NCBI GenBank assembly: GCA_020850915.1
Contig: JADZDV010000420.1
Span: 1 to 5,586, forward strand
Reading direction: 5' to 3'
Source: Chloroflexota bacterium
GTDB lineage: Bacteria > Chloroflexota > UBA6077 > JADZDV01
DNA length: 5,586 nt
This document shows positions 1 to 5,395 of the stretch, piece after piece. A program made the position numbers and the translations under genes. Each line of letters opens with the position of its first letter. The first letter of the stretch is position 1. The notes below the pieces were generated by a model. It made no database searches, was not told the origin of the DNA, and saw nothing but the letters and a program-made list of their open reading frames with translations.

Positions 1-295
1 GGGGCTGCGGATGCCGGCGCACCCGATTCCGCTGGCGATCATTCGGGAACTTGGCGAGCCTCTGCCGACAACCAGCGCCAATCTGTCCGGCCAGCCGAGC
101 CCTCGCACGGCAGACGACGTGCTGGCGCAGCTTCGCGAGGGCTATCCGTTGCTGATCGACGGAGGCGCCTGTCCCGGGGGCGTGGACTCGACGGTGATCG
201 ACCTCACCGGGACTCGGCCGCGTCTGCTGCGGGCGGGCGGCCTCGCGCCGGAGCAGATCGAAGCGATTCTGGGCCCGGTGGAGCGGACCGCCTGA
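1..295 (+). CDS. tsaC: Threonylcarbamoyl-AMP synthase (YrdC/Sua5 domain), C-terminal part
   Basis: The 3' end of a gene entering from the left edge; codons run from base 2 to the TGA at 293-295, leaving about 97 residues. The family makes L-threonylcarbamoyl-AMP from threonine, bicarbonate and ATP in the cytoplasm, the first step of t6A modification of ANN-decoding tRNAs. Visible hallmarks are GLRMPAHP (frame codons 1-8), the nucleotide-pocket motif TTSANLSG and the late motif DSTVIDLTG followed by LLRAGG, all in the usual YrdC order. The protein ends about 20 residues after that last motif, so the extra C-terminal Sua5 domain is absent and this is the short TsaC/YrdC type. The ATG at base 11 is internal to the domain and should not be taken as the start. 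It is convergent with the arg operon and separated from it by a terminator-like hairpin. The family is clear; the symbol is by family and could equally be ywlC or sua5. Confidence 0.9.
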   Translation, partial: GLRMPAHPIPLAIIRELGEPLPTTSANLSGQPSPRTADDVLAQLREGYPLLIDGGACPGGVDSTVIDLTGTRPRLLRAGGLAPEQIEAILGPVERTA

Positions 296-301
296 GAACA
301 T

Positions 302-332
302 GAAGCCCCGAGCCGATGCGGCGCGGGGCTTC
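302..332. terminator. Bidirectional terminator-like hairpin between tsaC and argD
   Basis: GAAGCCCCG (302-310) pairs perfectly with CGGGGCTTC (324-332). Inside, after one A-G mismatch, GCC (312-314) can pair with GGC (320-322) around a 5-nt loop. The hairpin starts 7 nt after the tsaC stop and lies 25 nt beyond the argD stop, exactly where two convergent genes need termination. Neither flank has a strong T run. The minus-strand side continues ATGTTCTC, which is mildly T-rich; the plus side continues CGATGCTTG. Function as an intrinsic terminator in both directions is inferred from position and stem strength. Confidence 0.65.
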
Positions 333-357
333 CGATGCTTGAGGCGGAACGGAGCCG

Positions 358-1569
358 TTACCTGGCCGGCGCGGCGGCCACCTGCTCGAGCGCCTGCCCG
401 AGAAGATCGACCACGGCGTCCGCCTCCTCCTCGGTAATCGTGAGGGGCGGCATCAGGCGGATAAGGTCCGGATTCGTGACGTTCAAGAGCAGGCCGACAC
501 CCGTCGCCGCCTCCTGGACGGCAGCGGCGATGTCGCGGTCGAACTGCACAGCAATCAGCAGGCCCAGGCCGCGCACCTGCGTGATGGCGGGCGTGCGAGC
601 CTGCAGCTCACGCAGACGGGCCATCAGGTGCTCTCCTACCCTCCTGACGTGGCCAGCGAGATCACGACGCAGCACTTCTCGCATCACCGCGAGGGCCACC
701 GCGCAGCACAGCGGGTTGCCGCCGTACGTCGAACCGTGATCGCCGGGCTCGAACACCTCGTGCTCGTTCTTGACCAGGATGGCGCCGATCGGCACGCCGC
801 CCCCGAGCCCCTTGGCCAGAGTCATCACGTCCGGCTCGATGCCCCACTGCTGGTGGCCCCAGAGCGTGCCCAGCCGGCAGACGCCGGTCTGCACCTCGTC
901 GCAGATCAGGAGGAGGTTCTGCTCGTCACACCACTTCCGGACGGCCGGGAAGTAGTCTCTGGACGGGATGTTGACGCCGCCTTCGCCCTGGACCGGCTCG
1001 AGCATGATCGCGACCGTCCTGTCGGTCGTGGCTCGCCGGATCGCCTCGATGTCGTCGTAGGGAACCGTCACGAAGCCGGCCGGGAGCGGCTCGACGATCT
1101 TCTGGTAGGCCGGCTTGCCTGTCGCGGCGACCATCGCGAGCGTGCGGCCGTGGAAGGAGTGGTCCGCCGTGATGACCTCGTATGCGCCATTGCGGCGCAG
1201 CTTGCCCCACTTGCGGGCGAGCTTGACCGCTCCTTCATTCGCCTCGGCGCCGCTGTTCGAGAAGAACACCCGGTCAAGCGGCGAGTTGTCGGTCAGCAGC
1301 TTGGCCAGCTCGAGCTGAGGCACCGTGAAGAACTGGTTCGAGGTGTGGATGAGCGAGGCGGCTTGCTCCTGGAGCGCCTCGCACATGACTGGCGAGGCGT
1401 GTCCAAGGGTGTTCACCGCCCAGCCGCCGACCATGTCGTAGTAGGCCTTGCCGGTGTCGTCCCAGACGCGCACGCCCTCGCCGCGCACGACCACGATCGG
1501 CGTGCGCTTGGCGACGTGCATGTAGACTTCGGACTCGAGCTCGATCCATCTGTTCCGCGTATCTGCCAC
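358..1569 (-). CDS. argD: Acetylornithine aminotransferase ArgD (class III PLP enzyme)
   Basis: A 403-residue cytoplasmic PLP enzyme, normal for the family. It converts N-acetylglutamate 5-semialdehyde plus glutamate to N-acetylornithine plus 2-oxoglutarate. Numbered from the chosen GTG, it shows the phosphate-loop motif NSGAEANEG (about 105-113), the cofactor-stacking motif HSFHGRT (137-143), E191 in LEPVQGEGG, the PLP-nitrogen aspartate D224 in CDEVQTG, the Schiff-base lysine K253 in TLAKGLGGG, STYGGNP (280-286) and a C-terminal arginine in IRLMPPLTIT. A longer reading from a TTG at 1608 would overlap the argB stop. I prefer GTG at 1567-1569 because AAGGAGG sits 6 nt upstream. This leaves a 28-nt gap after argB. 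Oddity: the usual GxGRTG after DEVQTG reads VCRLG, with Cys231 where Gly is common. Class III homologs (ornithine, succinylornithine or LysW-linked aminotransferases) look similar; the operon decides for ArgD. Last gene of the operon. Confidence 0.95.
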   Translation of the reverse strand: MADTRNRWIELESEVYMHVAKRTPIVVVRGEGVRVWDDTGKAYYDMVGGWAVNTLGHASPVMCEALQEQAASLIHTSNQFFTVPQLELAKLLTDNSPLDRVFFSNSGAEANEGAVKLARKWGKLRRNGAYEVITADHSFHGRTLAMVAATGKPAYQKIVEPLPAGFVTVPYDDIEAIRRATTDRTVAIMLEPVQGEGGVNIPSRDYFPAVRKWCDEQNLLLICDEVQTGVCRLGTLWGHQQWGIEPDVMTLAKGLGGGVPIGAILVKNEHEVFEPGDHGSTYGGNPLCCAVALAVMREVLRRDLAGHVRRVGEHLMARLRELQARTPAITQVRGLGLLIAVQFDRDIAAAVQEAATGVGLLLNVTNPDLIRLMPPLTITEEEADAVVDLLGQALEQVAAAPAR

Positions 1570-1575
1570 AGGAAT

Positions 1576-1582
1576 CCTCCTT
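1576..1582 (-). promoter_or_regulatory. Strong Shine-Dalgarno site that fixes the argD start
   Basis: On the minus strand the sequence reads AAGGAGG, then six bases (ATTCCT), then GTG at 1569-1567. This is an almost full anti-16S match at ideal spacing. The competing upstream TTG at 1608 lies inside the end of argB and would place this Shine-Dalgarno inside the coding region. Confidence 0.85.
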
Positions 1583-1597
1583 CTCCCGTCTGTCGTC

Positions 1598-2455
1598 CTA
1601 CCCGGCAACCATCATCGTCCCAATGCCCACGTCGGTGAGCAGCTCCTCGACGAGTGCGTGTGGCGTGCGGCCGTCCAGGATATGGACTCGCGGCACCGTC
1701 TCCAGGGCCCGCAGGCAGGCTTCGACTTTCGGGATCATGCCACCGCTGATCGTGCCGTCCTCGATCATCCATCTGACGCGCTGCTCGCTGATCTCGCGAA
1801 TGAGCTGCTGGTCGGCGTCGAGCACGCCCGGGACGTCCGTGAAGAGGACGAGCTTCTCGGCCGACAGCGCGCGGGCGAGGTCGCCGGCCACGGAGTCGGC
1901 GTTGATGTTGAGCGGTTCGCCGTTCGGGCCGGAGGCAACCGGTGCCATGACGCCGATGTAGCCGCGCTCGATGAGCAGCTCCAGCGGCGCGAGATCGAAG
2001 TCTTCCACTTCTCCAACCAGCCCCAGCTCCGGGTCGCGCAGACGAGCCCGGATCAGACGCCCGTCAAGCCCGTTGAGGCCGAACGCGCGCGCGCCAAGCC
2101 GGTGCAGCTCGGCCACGATGTCGCCGTTGATCTTGCCGACCAGCACCATCCGGGCGCAGTCGAGGGTCGCCTCGTCGGTGTAGCGCCGGCCCTGGACGAA
2201 GCGCGTCTCCAGTCCCAGGCGCCGAGCCAGGTCGGTGATCGCCGGCCCGCCGCCGTGGACGATCACTGGCTGGACGCCGAGCCGCTGGAGCAGCGCCACG
2301 TCCTGCAGCAGCGTGCCCTCGCCCTCGATGCTGCCGCCGATCTTCAGCACGATCCGCTTGCCCACCAGGCTGGCAAGGTGCGGTAGAGACTCCACGAGCG
2401 CGCCGAGGCGAGCCGACGCGTCGGCTGCCGCGGGAGTATCAGGTTGTGTAGGCAC
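1598..2455 (-). CDS. argB: N-acetylglutamate kinase ArgB, arginine-sensitive type
   Basis: A 285-residue amino-acid kinase family enzyme that phosphorylates N-acetyl-L-glutamate with ATP, the committed step of the pathway. Motifs seen: KIGGS (38-42) for phosphate binding, HGGGP (67-71), the substrate loop FVQGRRYTD (86-94), NINAD (183-187), KLVLFTDVPGVL (201-212) and GGMIPKVEA (238-246, catalytic lysine K243). Residues 14-34 (ARLGALVESLPHLASLVG) resemble the kinked N-terminal helix that links dimers into the hexamer in arginine-inhibited kinases. The C-terminal HALVEELLTDVGIGT (266-280) fits the signature known from those enzymes, so feedback inhibition by arginine is a good inference. The start is GTG at 2455, overlapping the end of argJ by 17 nt with GGAG 4 nt upstream. 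A later start would delete the regulatory helix. It ends in TAG at 1598-1600, 28 nt before argD. Confidence 0.96.
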   Translation of the reverse strand: MPTQPDTPAAADASARLGALVESLPHLASLVGKRIVLKIGGSIEGEGTLLQDVALLQRLGVQPVIVHGGGPAITDLARRLGLETRFVQGRRYTDEATLDCARMVLVGKINGDIVAELHRLGARAFGLNGLDGRLIRARLRDPELGLVGEVEDFDLAPLELLIERGYIGVMAPVASGPNGEPLNINADSVAGDLARALSAEKLVLFTDVPGVLDADQQLIREISEQRVRWMIEDGTISGGMIPKVEACLRALETVPRVHILDGRTPHALVEELLTDVGIGTMMVAG

Positions 2456-3656
2456 TGTTCTCCACCACGTAGGCCTCGGTCAGCTCGCAGCCCCAGGCCA
2501 CTGCGCGCCCCTCTCCGCTGTGCAGGTCCAGGACGATCTGGACCTCCGATTCCTTCATCGCGTCCGAAGCGGCGTGGCGGTCAAAGTCGAGCGGCGTACC
2601 GGCCTTGACAAGCTCAATGCTGCCAACTGCCAGCTCGACCGCCGTCGGATCGAAGTCGGCGCCGGAGTAGCCAGCGGCACAGAGAATGCGCCCCCAGTTC
2701 GGGTCGGCACCATGGAGCGCGGACTTCACCAGCGACGAGCTGGCGATGGCCCTGGCCACGGTCCGCGCGTCCTGCTCCGTGGGCGCCCCGCTCACCTCAA
2801 CGCGCATCGTCCGCTCAGCGCCCTCGCCGTCGGCCACGATCGCCGTCGCGAGCACCTCGCACACGTCGGTGAGCCCCTGCCGGAACAGGTTGCTGTCCGG
2901 GCCTGAGCCATCCAGCGCCACGCCGCCCGCGGCGCCGTTAGCCAGCACGAGCACGGTATCGTTCGTGCTGGTGTCTCCGTCCACGCTGATCATGTTGAAG
3001 CTGTTGGCGATCGCCGCCTTCAGCGCGGACTGGAGGAACTCCCGCCTGACGGCGGCATCCGAGGTGATGAAGCAGAGCATCGTCGCCATGTTCGGATGGA
3101 TCATTCCCGCGCCCTTGCAGATCCCGCCGATCTTGACCGTCCGGCCGTCGGACAGACTCAGCGCGACCGCGACCTCCTTGGGTCTGGTATCCGTGGTCAT
3201 GATGCCGCGGGCGGCAATGTGACCGTACTCTGGCGACAGCACCAGCTTCTGGACGCCCGAGCGAATCCGCTCGATGGGAAGCTGGACGCCGTTGACGCCC
3301 GTGGAGGCGACCAGCACCTCCTCCTGTGGCACGTGGAACCGCTCGGCGGCCAGTTGCGCCATCAAGCGCGCGTTCTCCAGGCCCGGCTGGCCGGTGCAGG
3401 CGTTGGCGGTGCCGCTGTTGATCAGGACACCTCGACCGCTGCCGCGGGCCACCCGCTCACGGTCCAGTTGGACCGGCGCCGCTGCAAACCGGTTGGCCGT
3501 GAACGTCCCTGCCAGGGTGGAGGGACGGTCGGACAGGATCATCACCAGGTCCGGCCGAGAGCTGTCGGACTTGATGCCGCAGTGGAGGGCGCCGGCCGAA
3601 AAGCCTGCCGGCGAGGTGATGCCCCCGTCGTGCAGTCGCTCGATCTCAACAGACAT
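2439..3656 (-). CDS. argJ: Glutamate N-acetyltransferase / amino-acid N-acetyltransferase ArgJ
   Basis: A 405-residue ornithine acetyltransferase (Ntn-hydrolase-like). It transfers acetyl from N-acetylornithine to glutamate, releasing ornithine and regenerating N-acetylglutamate; many homologs also use acetyl-CoA. The precursor self-cleaves before the nucleophile threonine. Here the site is PNMATML, cutting between A191 and T192 to give alpha and beta chains. Other hallmarks: NSGTANACTG (80-89), the oxyanion-hole ASTG (117-120), MTTDT (153-157), GGICKGAGM with K181, the SVDGDTSTND stretch (224-233), DGEGA with E278, and the C-terminal N400 and YTT (403-405). The common EGATK reads EGAER here, a small divergence. 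The start is ATG at 3656 with GAGGGAG 7 nt upstream. The 3' end overlaps argB by 17 nt. ArgJ indicates the acetyl-recycling route; whether it is bifunctional (also making N-acetylglutamate from acetyl-CoA) cannot be read reliably from sequence. Confidence 0.96.
   Translation of the reverse strand: MSVEIERLHDGGITSPAGFSAGALHCGIKSDSSRPDLVMILSDRPSTLAGTFTANRFAAAPVQLDRERVARGSGRGVLINSGTANACTGQPGLENARLMAQLAAERFHVPQEEVLVASTGVNGVQLPIERIRSGVQKLVLSPEYGHIAARGIMTTDTRPKEVAVALSLSDGRTVKIGGICKGAGMIHPNMATMLCFITSDAAVRREFLQSALKAAIANSFNMISVDGDTSTNDTVLVLANGAAGGVALDGSGPDSNLFRQGLTDVCEVLATAIVADGEGAERTMRVEVSGAPTEQDARTVARAIASSSLVKSALHGADPNWGRILCAAGYSGADFDPTAVELAVGSIELVKAGTPLDFDRHAASDAMKESEVQIVLDLHSGEGRAVAWGCELTEAYVVENSAYTT
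2460..2463 (-). promoter_or_regulatory. Ribosome binding site of argB inside the argJ 3' end
   Basis: GGAG lies four bases (AACA) upstream of the GTG start at 2455, inside the last codons of argJ. The spacing is short and the match is only four bases, so translation of argB is probably coupled to termination on argJ, whose TGA (2439-2441) falls just beyond the argB start. Confidence 0.55.
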
Positions 3657-3694
3657 GCGTGCGCTCCCTCGATTCTCATTCGGCGCGTGTAGTT

Positions 3695-3719
3695 CGGGCG
3701 ACCTTCCCGCGCTCGCCCG
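3695..3719 (-). other. Intercistronic hairpin between argC and argJ
   Basis: CGGGCGA (3695-3701) pairs with TCGCCCG (3713-3719), a perfect 7-bp stem with an 11-nt loop, inside the 75-nt gap that is the longest in the operon. No T run follows on the minus strand (AACTACACG), so it does not look like a full intrinsic terminator. It could stabilise transcript ends or trim downstream expression, but a 7-bp GC stem can arise by chance in DNA this GC-rich. Confidence 0.35.
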
Positions 3720-3731
3720 GCTGACCAGCGG

Positions 3732-4760
3732 TTACGGATAGACCGGGAGCCCCTCGAGACCGACTCGTTCAGCGATGCCCAGGACCAGGTTCATGTTCTG
3801 GACCGCCTGGCCGGCCGCGCCCTTGACCAGGTTATCGATGGCGCCGATGGCGATGACCCGACCGGTCGCCTCGTCCACCTGGGGATAGACCAGGCAGAGG
3901 TTGCTGCCCCAGGTCTGCTTCGTGGCTGGCGGCCTCTCGACCACCCGGGTGAACGCGGTATCAGCGTAGTACTCCCGGTAGCGTGATACGAGCTGCTTCT
4001 GGGTCATCGGGACGGTGAGCCTGGCGTAGCAGGTCGAGAGGATGCCGCGCGTCATGGGGATCAGGTGCGGAACAAAGGTGACGTCCATCGAGCCGGCCCG
4101 CTCGCCCGCCTGCTCGCGCCGCGCCCAGCTCAGCTCCTGGGCGATCTCCGGCTGGTGACGGTGCCCCTTGAGCCCGTAGGCTTGGACGTTCTCGTTGACC
4201 TCGCAGAAGTGGTTCGCCTCGAGCTTCATCGTGCGGCCGGCGCCGGAGACGCCGGACTTCGCATCCACGATCACGGCCGGCTCGATCAGCCCGGCGATCG
4301 GCGCCAGGGCGAGCGTCGAGGCCGTTGGGTAACAGCCCGGATTCGCGATCAGGCGAGCATCCTGGATCGCCGGCCGATGGAGCTCCGGTAGCCCATAGAC
4401 CGCTTCGCGCAGGAGACCCGGCGAGGGGTGCTCGCCATACCACTTCTCATACGTCGCCTGGTCATGGAGCCGGTAGTCGGCGGAGATGTCCACCACGACG
4501 CGCGCCTTCTCCAGCAGCGACGGGATCACCGCCGCCGCGGCGTGGTGCGGCAGCGCGGTGAAGACCACGTCTAGTTCCTGCTGCACATCCTCCTGGATGC
4601 TGAGCCCGAGTCCATCCAGGTGGGGGAAGACGTCGCCGAGCGCCTGGCCCGCGGCGCTCCTGCCCGTCACCTCAGCGATCCTGACCTCCGGATGGTTGGC
4701 CAGAATGCGCGCCAGCTCGGCGCCAGCGTATCCGGTGACGTTGACAATTCCAGCTTTCAC
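3732..4760 (-). CDS. argC: N-acetyl-gamma-glutamyl-phosphate reductase ArgC
   Basis: A 342-residue, full-length long-type (type 1) reductase of the aspartate-semialdehyde dehydrogenase fold. It reduces N-acetylglutamyl-5-phosphate with NADPH to N-acetylglutamate 5-semialdehyde. The N-terminal dinucleotide-binding segment reads NVTGYAGAEL (7-16), slightly off the common GASGYTGAEL. The catalytic cysteine is C143 in NPGCYPT (141-147). The substrate/hinge motif SGVSGAGR spans 169-176, the catalytic-histidine motif GHRHQPEI spans 199-206, and the C-terminal signature DNLVKGAAGQAVQNMN spans 309-324. The start is GTG at 4760 with GAGGAG (4767-4772) 6 nt upstream; the stop is TAA at 3732-3734. It is the first gene of the argCJBD operon, about 22 nt downstream of the predicted transcription start from the extended -10 promoter. 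No credible ArgR operator was seen in the short leader. Confidence 0.96.
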   Translation of the reverse strand: MKAGIVNVTGYAGAELARILANHPEVRIAEVTGRSAAGQALGDVFPHLDGLGLSIQEDVQQELDVVFTALPHHAAAAVIPSLLEKARVVVDISADYRLHDQATYEKWYGEHPSPGLLREAVYGLPELHRPAIQDARLIANPGCYPTASTLALAPIAGLIEPAVIVDAKSGVSGAGRTMKLEANHFCEVNENVQAYGLKGHRHQPEIAQELSWARREQAGERAGSMDVTFVPHLIPMTRGILSTCYARLTVPMTQKQLVSRYREYYADTAFTRVVERPPATKQTWGSNLCLVYPQVDEATGRVIAIGAIDNLVKGAAGQAVQNMNLVLGIAERVGLEGLPVYP

Positions 4761-4789
4761 GGGCCTCTCCTCTGAGTGAGCGAGGCGGA

Positions 4790-4798
4790 ATTATAGCA
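4790..4798 (-). promoter_or_regulatory. Extended -10 promoter of the arg operon
   Basis: The minus strand reads TGCTATAAT, a perfect extended -10 (TGnTATAAT), in a region otherwise so GC-rich that TATAAT stands out. A -35 at 16-18 bp spacing is poor (CCAGTC or similar), which is typical of extended -10 promoters. Transcription would begin near 4782-4784, giving an untranslated leader of about 22-24 nt ending in the GAGGAG site and GTG of argC. The leader is too short for a riboswitch or attenuator. Confidence 0.75.
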
Positions 4799-4885
4799 GG
4801 GGGACACGCGGCGACTGGCCGAGGTGATGCGTGGCCGCCGGATGATCCTGGTCACATGGCCTCGCCGAGCTCAGCCCCGGTACGC
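4799..4885. other. Gap between toxin pseudogene and arg promoter
   Basis: These 87 bases hold no open frame with start and Shine-Dalgarno and no convincing stem followed by T residues on the minus strand. The toxin-antitoxin transcript is therefore not obviously terminated before the arg promoter and could read through into argC. Confidence 0.4.
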
Positions 4886-5136
4886 TCAACCCCTCGGCAG
4901 TACCCGTAGGACTGTGATGGTCATGGCTGCACTGTCATAGTCAAGAAGAACGCGCCAGTCGCCGACGCGAAGACGCGACCCGTGCAGCGGTGGCTGCAGA
5001 CGCCTCACATCCCCGTGGCCTGTTCAGCAAGGCGGCTGACGGCTTGACCGATTCGGAGTGCCCGGTCTGGATTGCCGCGAGCAAGCCGACGCATGTCATC
5101 CGAGGCGCTTGACGTCCAGATGACCGTTTTTGTCAC
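4886..5136 (-). pseudogene. RelE/ParE-family toxin gene, broken by a single-base frameshift
   Basis: Read from GTG at 5136-5134, the first 42 codons (starting VTKTVIWTSSASDDMRRLA, ending RLAEQATG) look like the N-terminal helices of a RelE/ParE toxin, but the frame then hits TGA at 5005-5007 after one more codon. Reading on in the -1 frame from 5011 gives DVRRLQPPLHGSRLRVGDWR, VLLDYDSAAMTITVLRVLPRG and a stop at 4886-4888. This is the family's usual second half, with the beta-sheet motif LRVGDWRVLLDYD and LRVLPRG at the end. One extra G in the GGGG run (5011-5014) would join the halves into an 83-residue protein of normal toxin size. The start overlaps the antitoxin stop by four bases (GTGA). 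Intact relatives act as mRNA interferases (RelE) or gyrase inhibitors (ParE); which one this was cannot be told. Either a genuine loss of function or a homopolymer sequencing error would explain it. Confidence 0.8.
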
Positions 5137-5384
5137 CAGCCGATCTCACAGCGCAGCTCGTCGTCGGAGACAACGCGCCCCTCCAACAGGTCTTCTCGGG
5201 CATCGAGGAGGGCCCGCTTCTCACCGGGGGTCACCGGCTCATCATCGTCAGGCGCGTTGACGAAGGCCGCCAGTACGGGGTCTGCCAGCGGCTCGAGCAC
5301 CGCGGCGGCCGCGGCGAGCCGGTCGTTAGGGATCGCATCGATAAGTCTGCGAAGGTGCTCGCGAGCATCCACGCCGTTCGCCAT
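5133..5384 (-). CDS. Type II antitoxin, partner of a RelE/ParE-like toxin
   Basis: An intact 83-residue acidic protein with ATG at 5384-5382 and GGGAGG (5390-5395) 5 nt upstream. Residues 8-34 form a likely helical stretch (LRRLIDAIPNDRLAAAAAVL). Then comes an acidic linker, NAPDDDEPVTPGEKRAL (43-59), and the tail DAREDLLEGRVVSDDELR (61-78). This layout, a DDEP-TP-E segment followed by A-RED-GRVVS-EE, recurs in small antitoxins encoded just before RelE/ParE toxins, where the C-terminal part wraps around the toxin. The family call comes from that resemblance and from the four-base overlap with the toxin gene. No classic ribbon-helix-helix or helix-turn-helix motif is obvious at the N terminus, so autoregulation by DNA binding is not shown. 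With the toxin gene broken, this antitoxin may be an orphan that persists or neutralises related toxins elsewhere. Confidence 0.8.
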   Translation of the reverse strand: MANGVDAREHLRRLIDAIPNDRLAAAAAVLEPLADPVLAAFVNAPDDDEPVTPGEKRALLDAREDLLEGRVVSDDELRCEIGW

Positions 5385-5389
5385 GTTGA

Positions 5390-5395
5390 CCTCCC
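5390..5395 (-). promoter_or_regulatory. Shine-Dalgarno of the antitoxin
   Basis: The minus strand reads GGGAGG, then TCAAC, then ATG at 5384. It is the only strong ribosome site in the right-hand 500 bases. It supports the 83-residue antitoxin on this strand over the longer open frame antisense to it. Confidence 0.75.

Noticed and set aside
628..1638. 336-codon plus-strand open frame antisense to argD
   Set aside because: It mirrors argD on the opposite strand, as GC-rich DNA often does. It lacks domain-like sequence and a ribosome site, and argD has all catalytic motifs. Similar antisense frames over argB, argJ and argC were dropped for the same reason.
4761..4885. ArgR operator, T-box or arginine riboswitch upstream of argC
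   Set aside because: No AT-rich TGAAT/ATTCA-type palindrome was found, and the leader after the predicted start is only about 22 nt.
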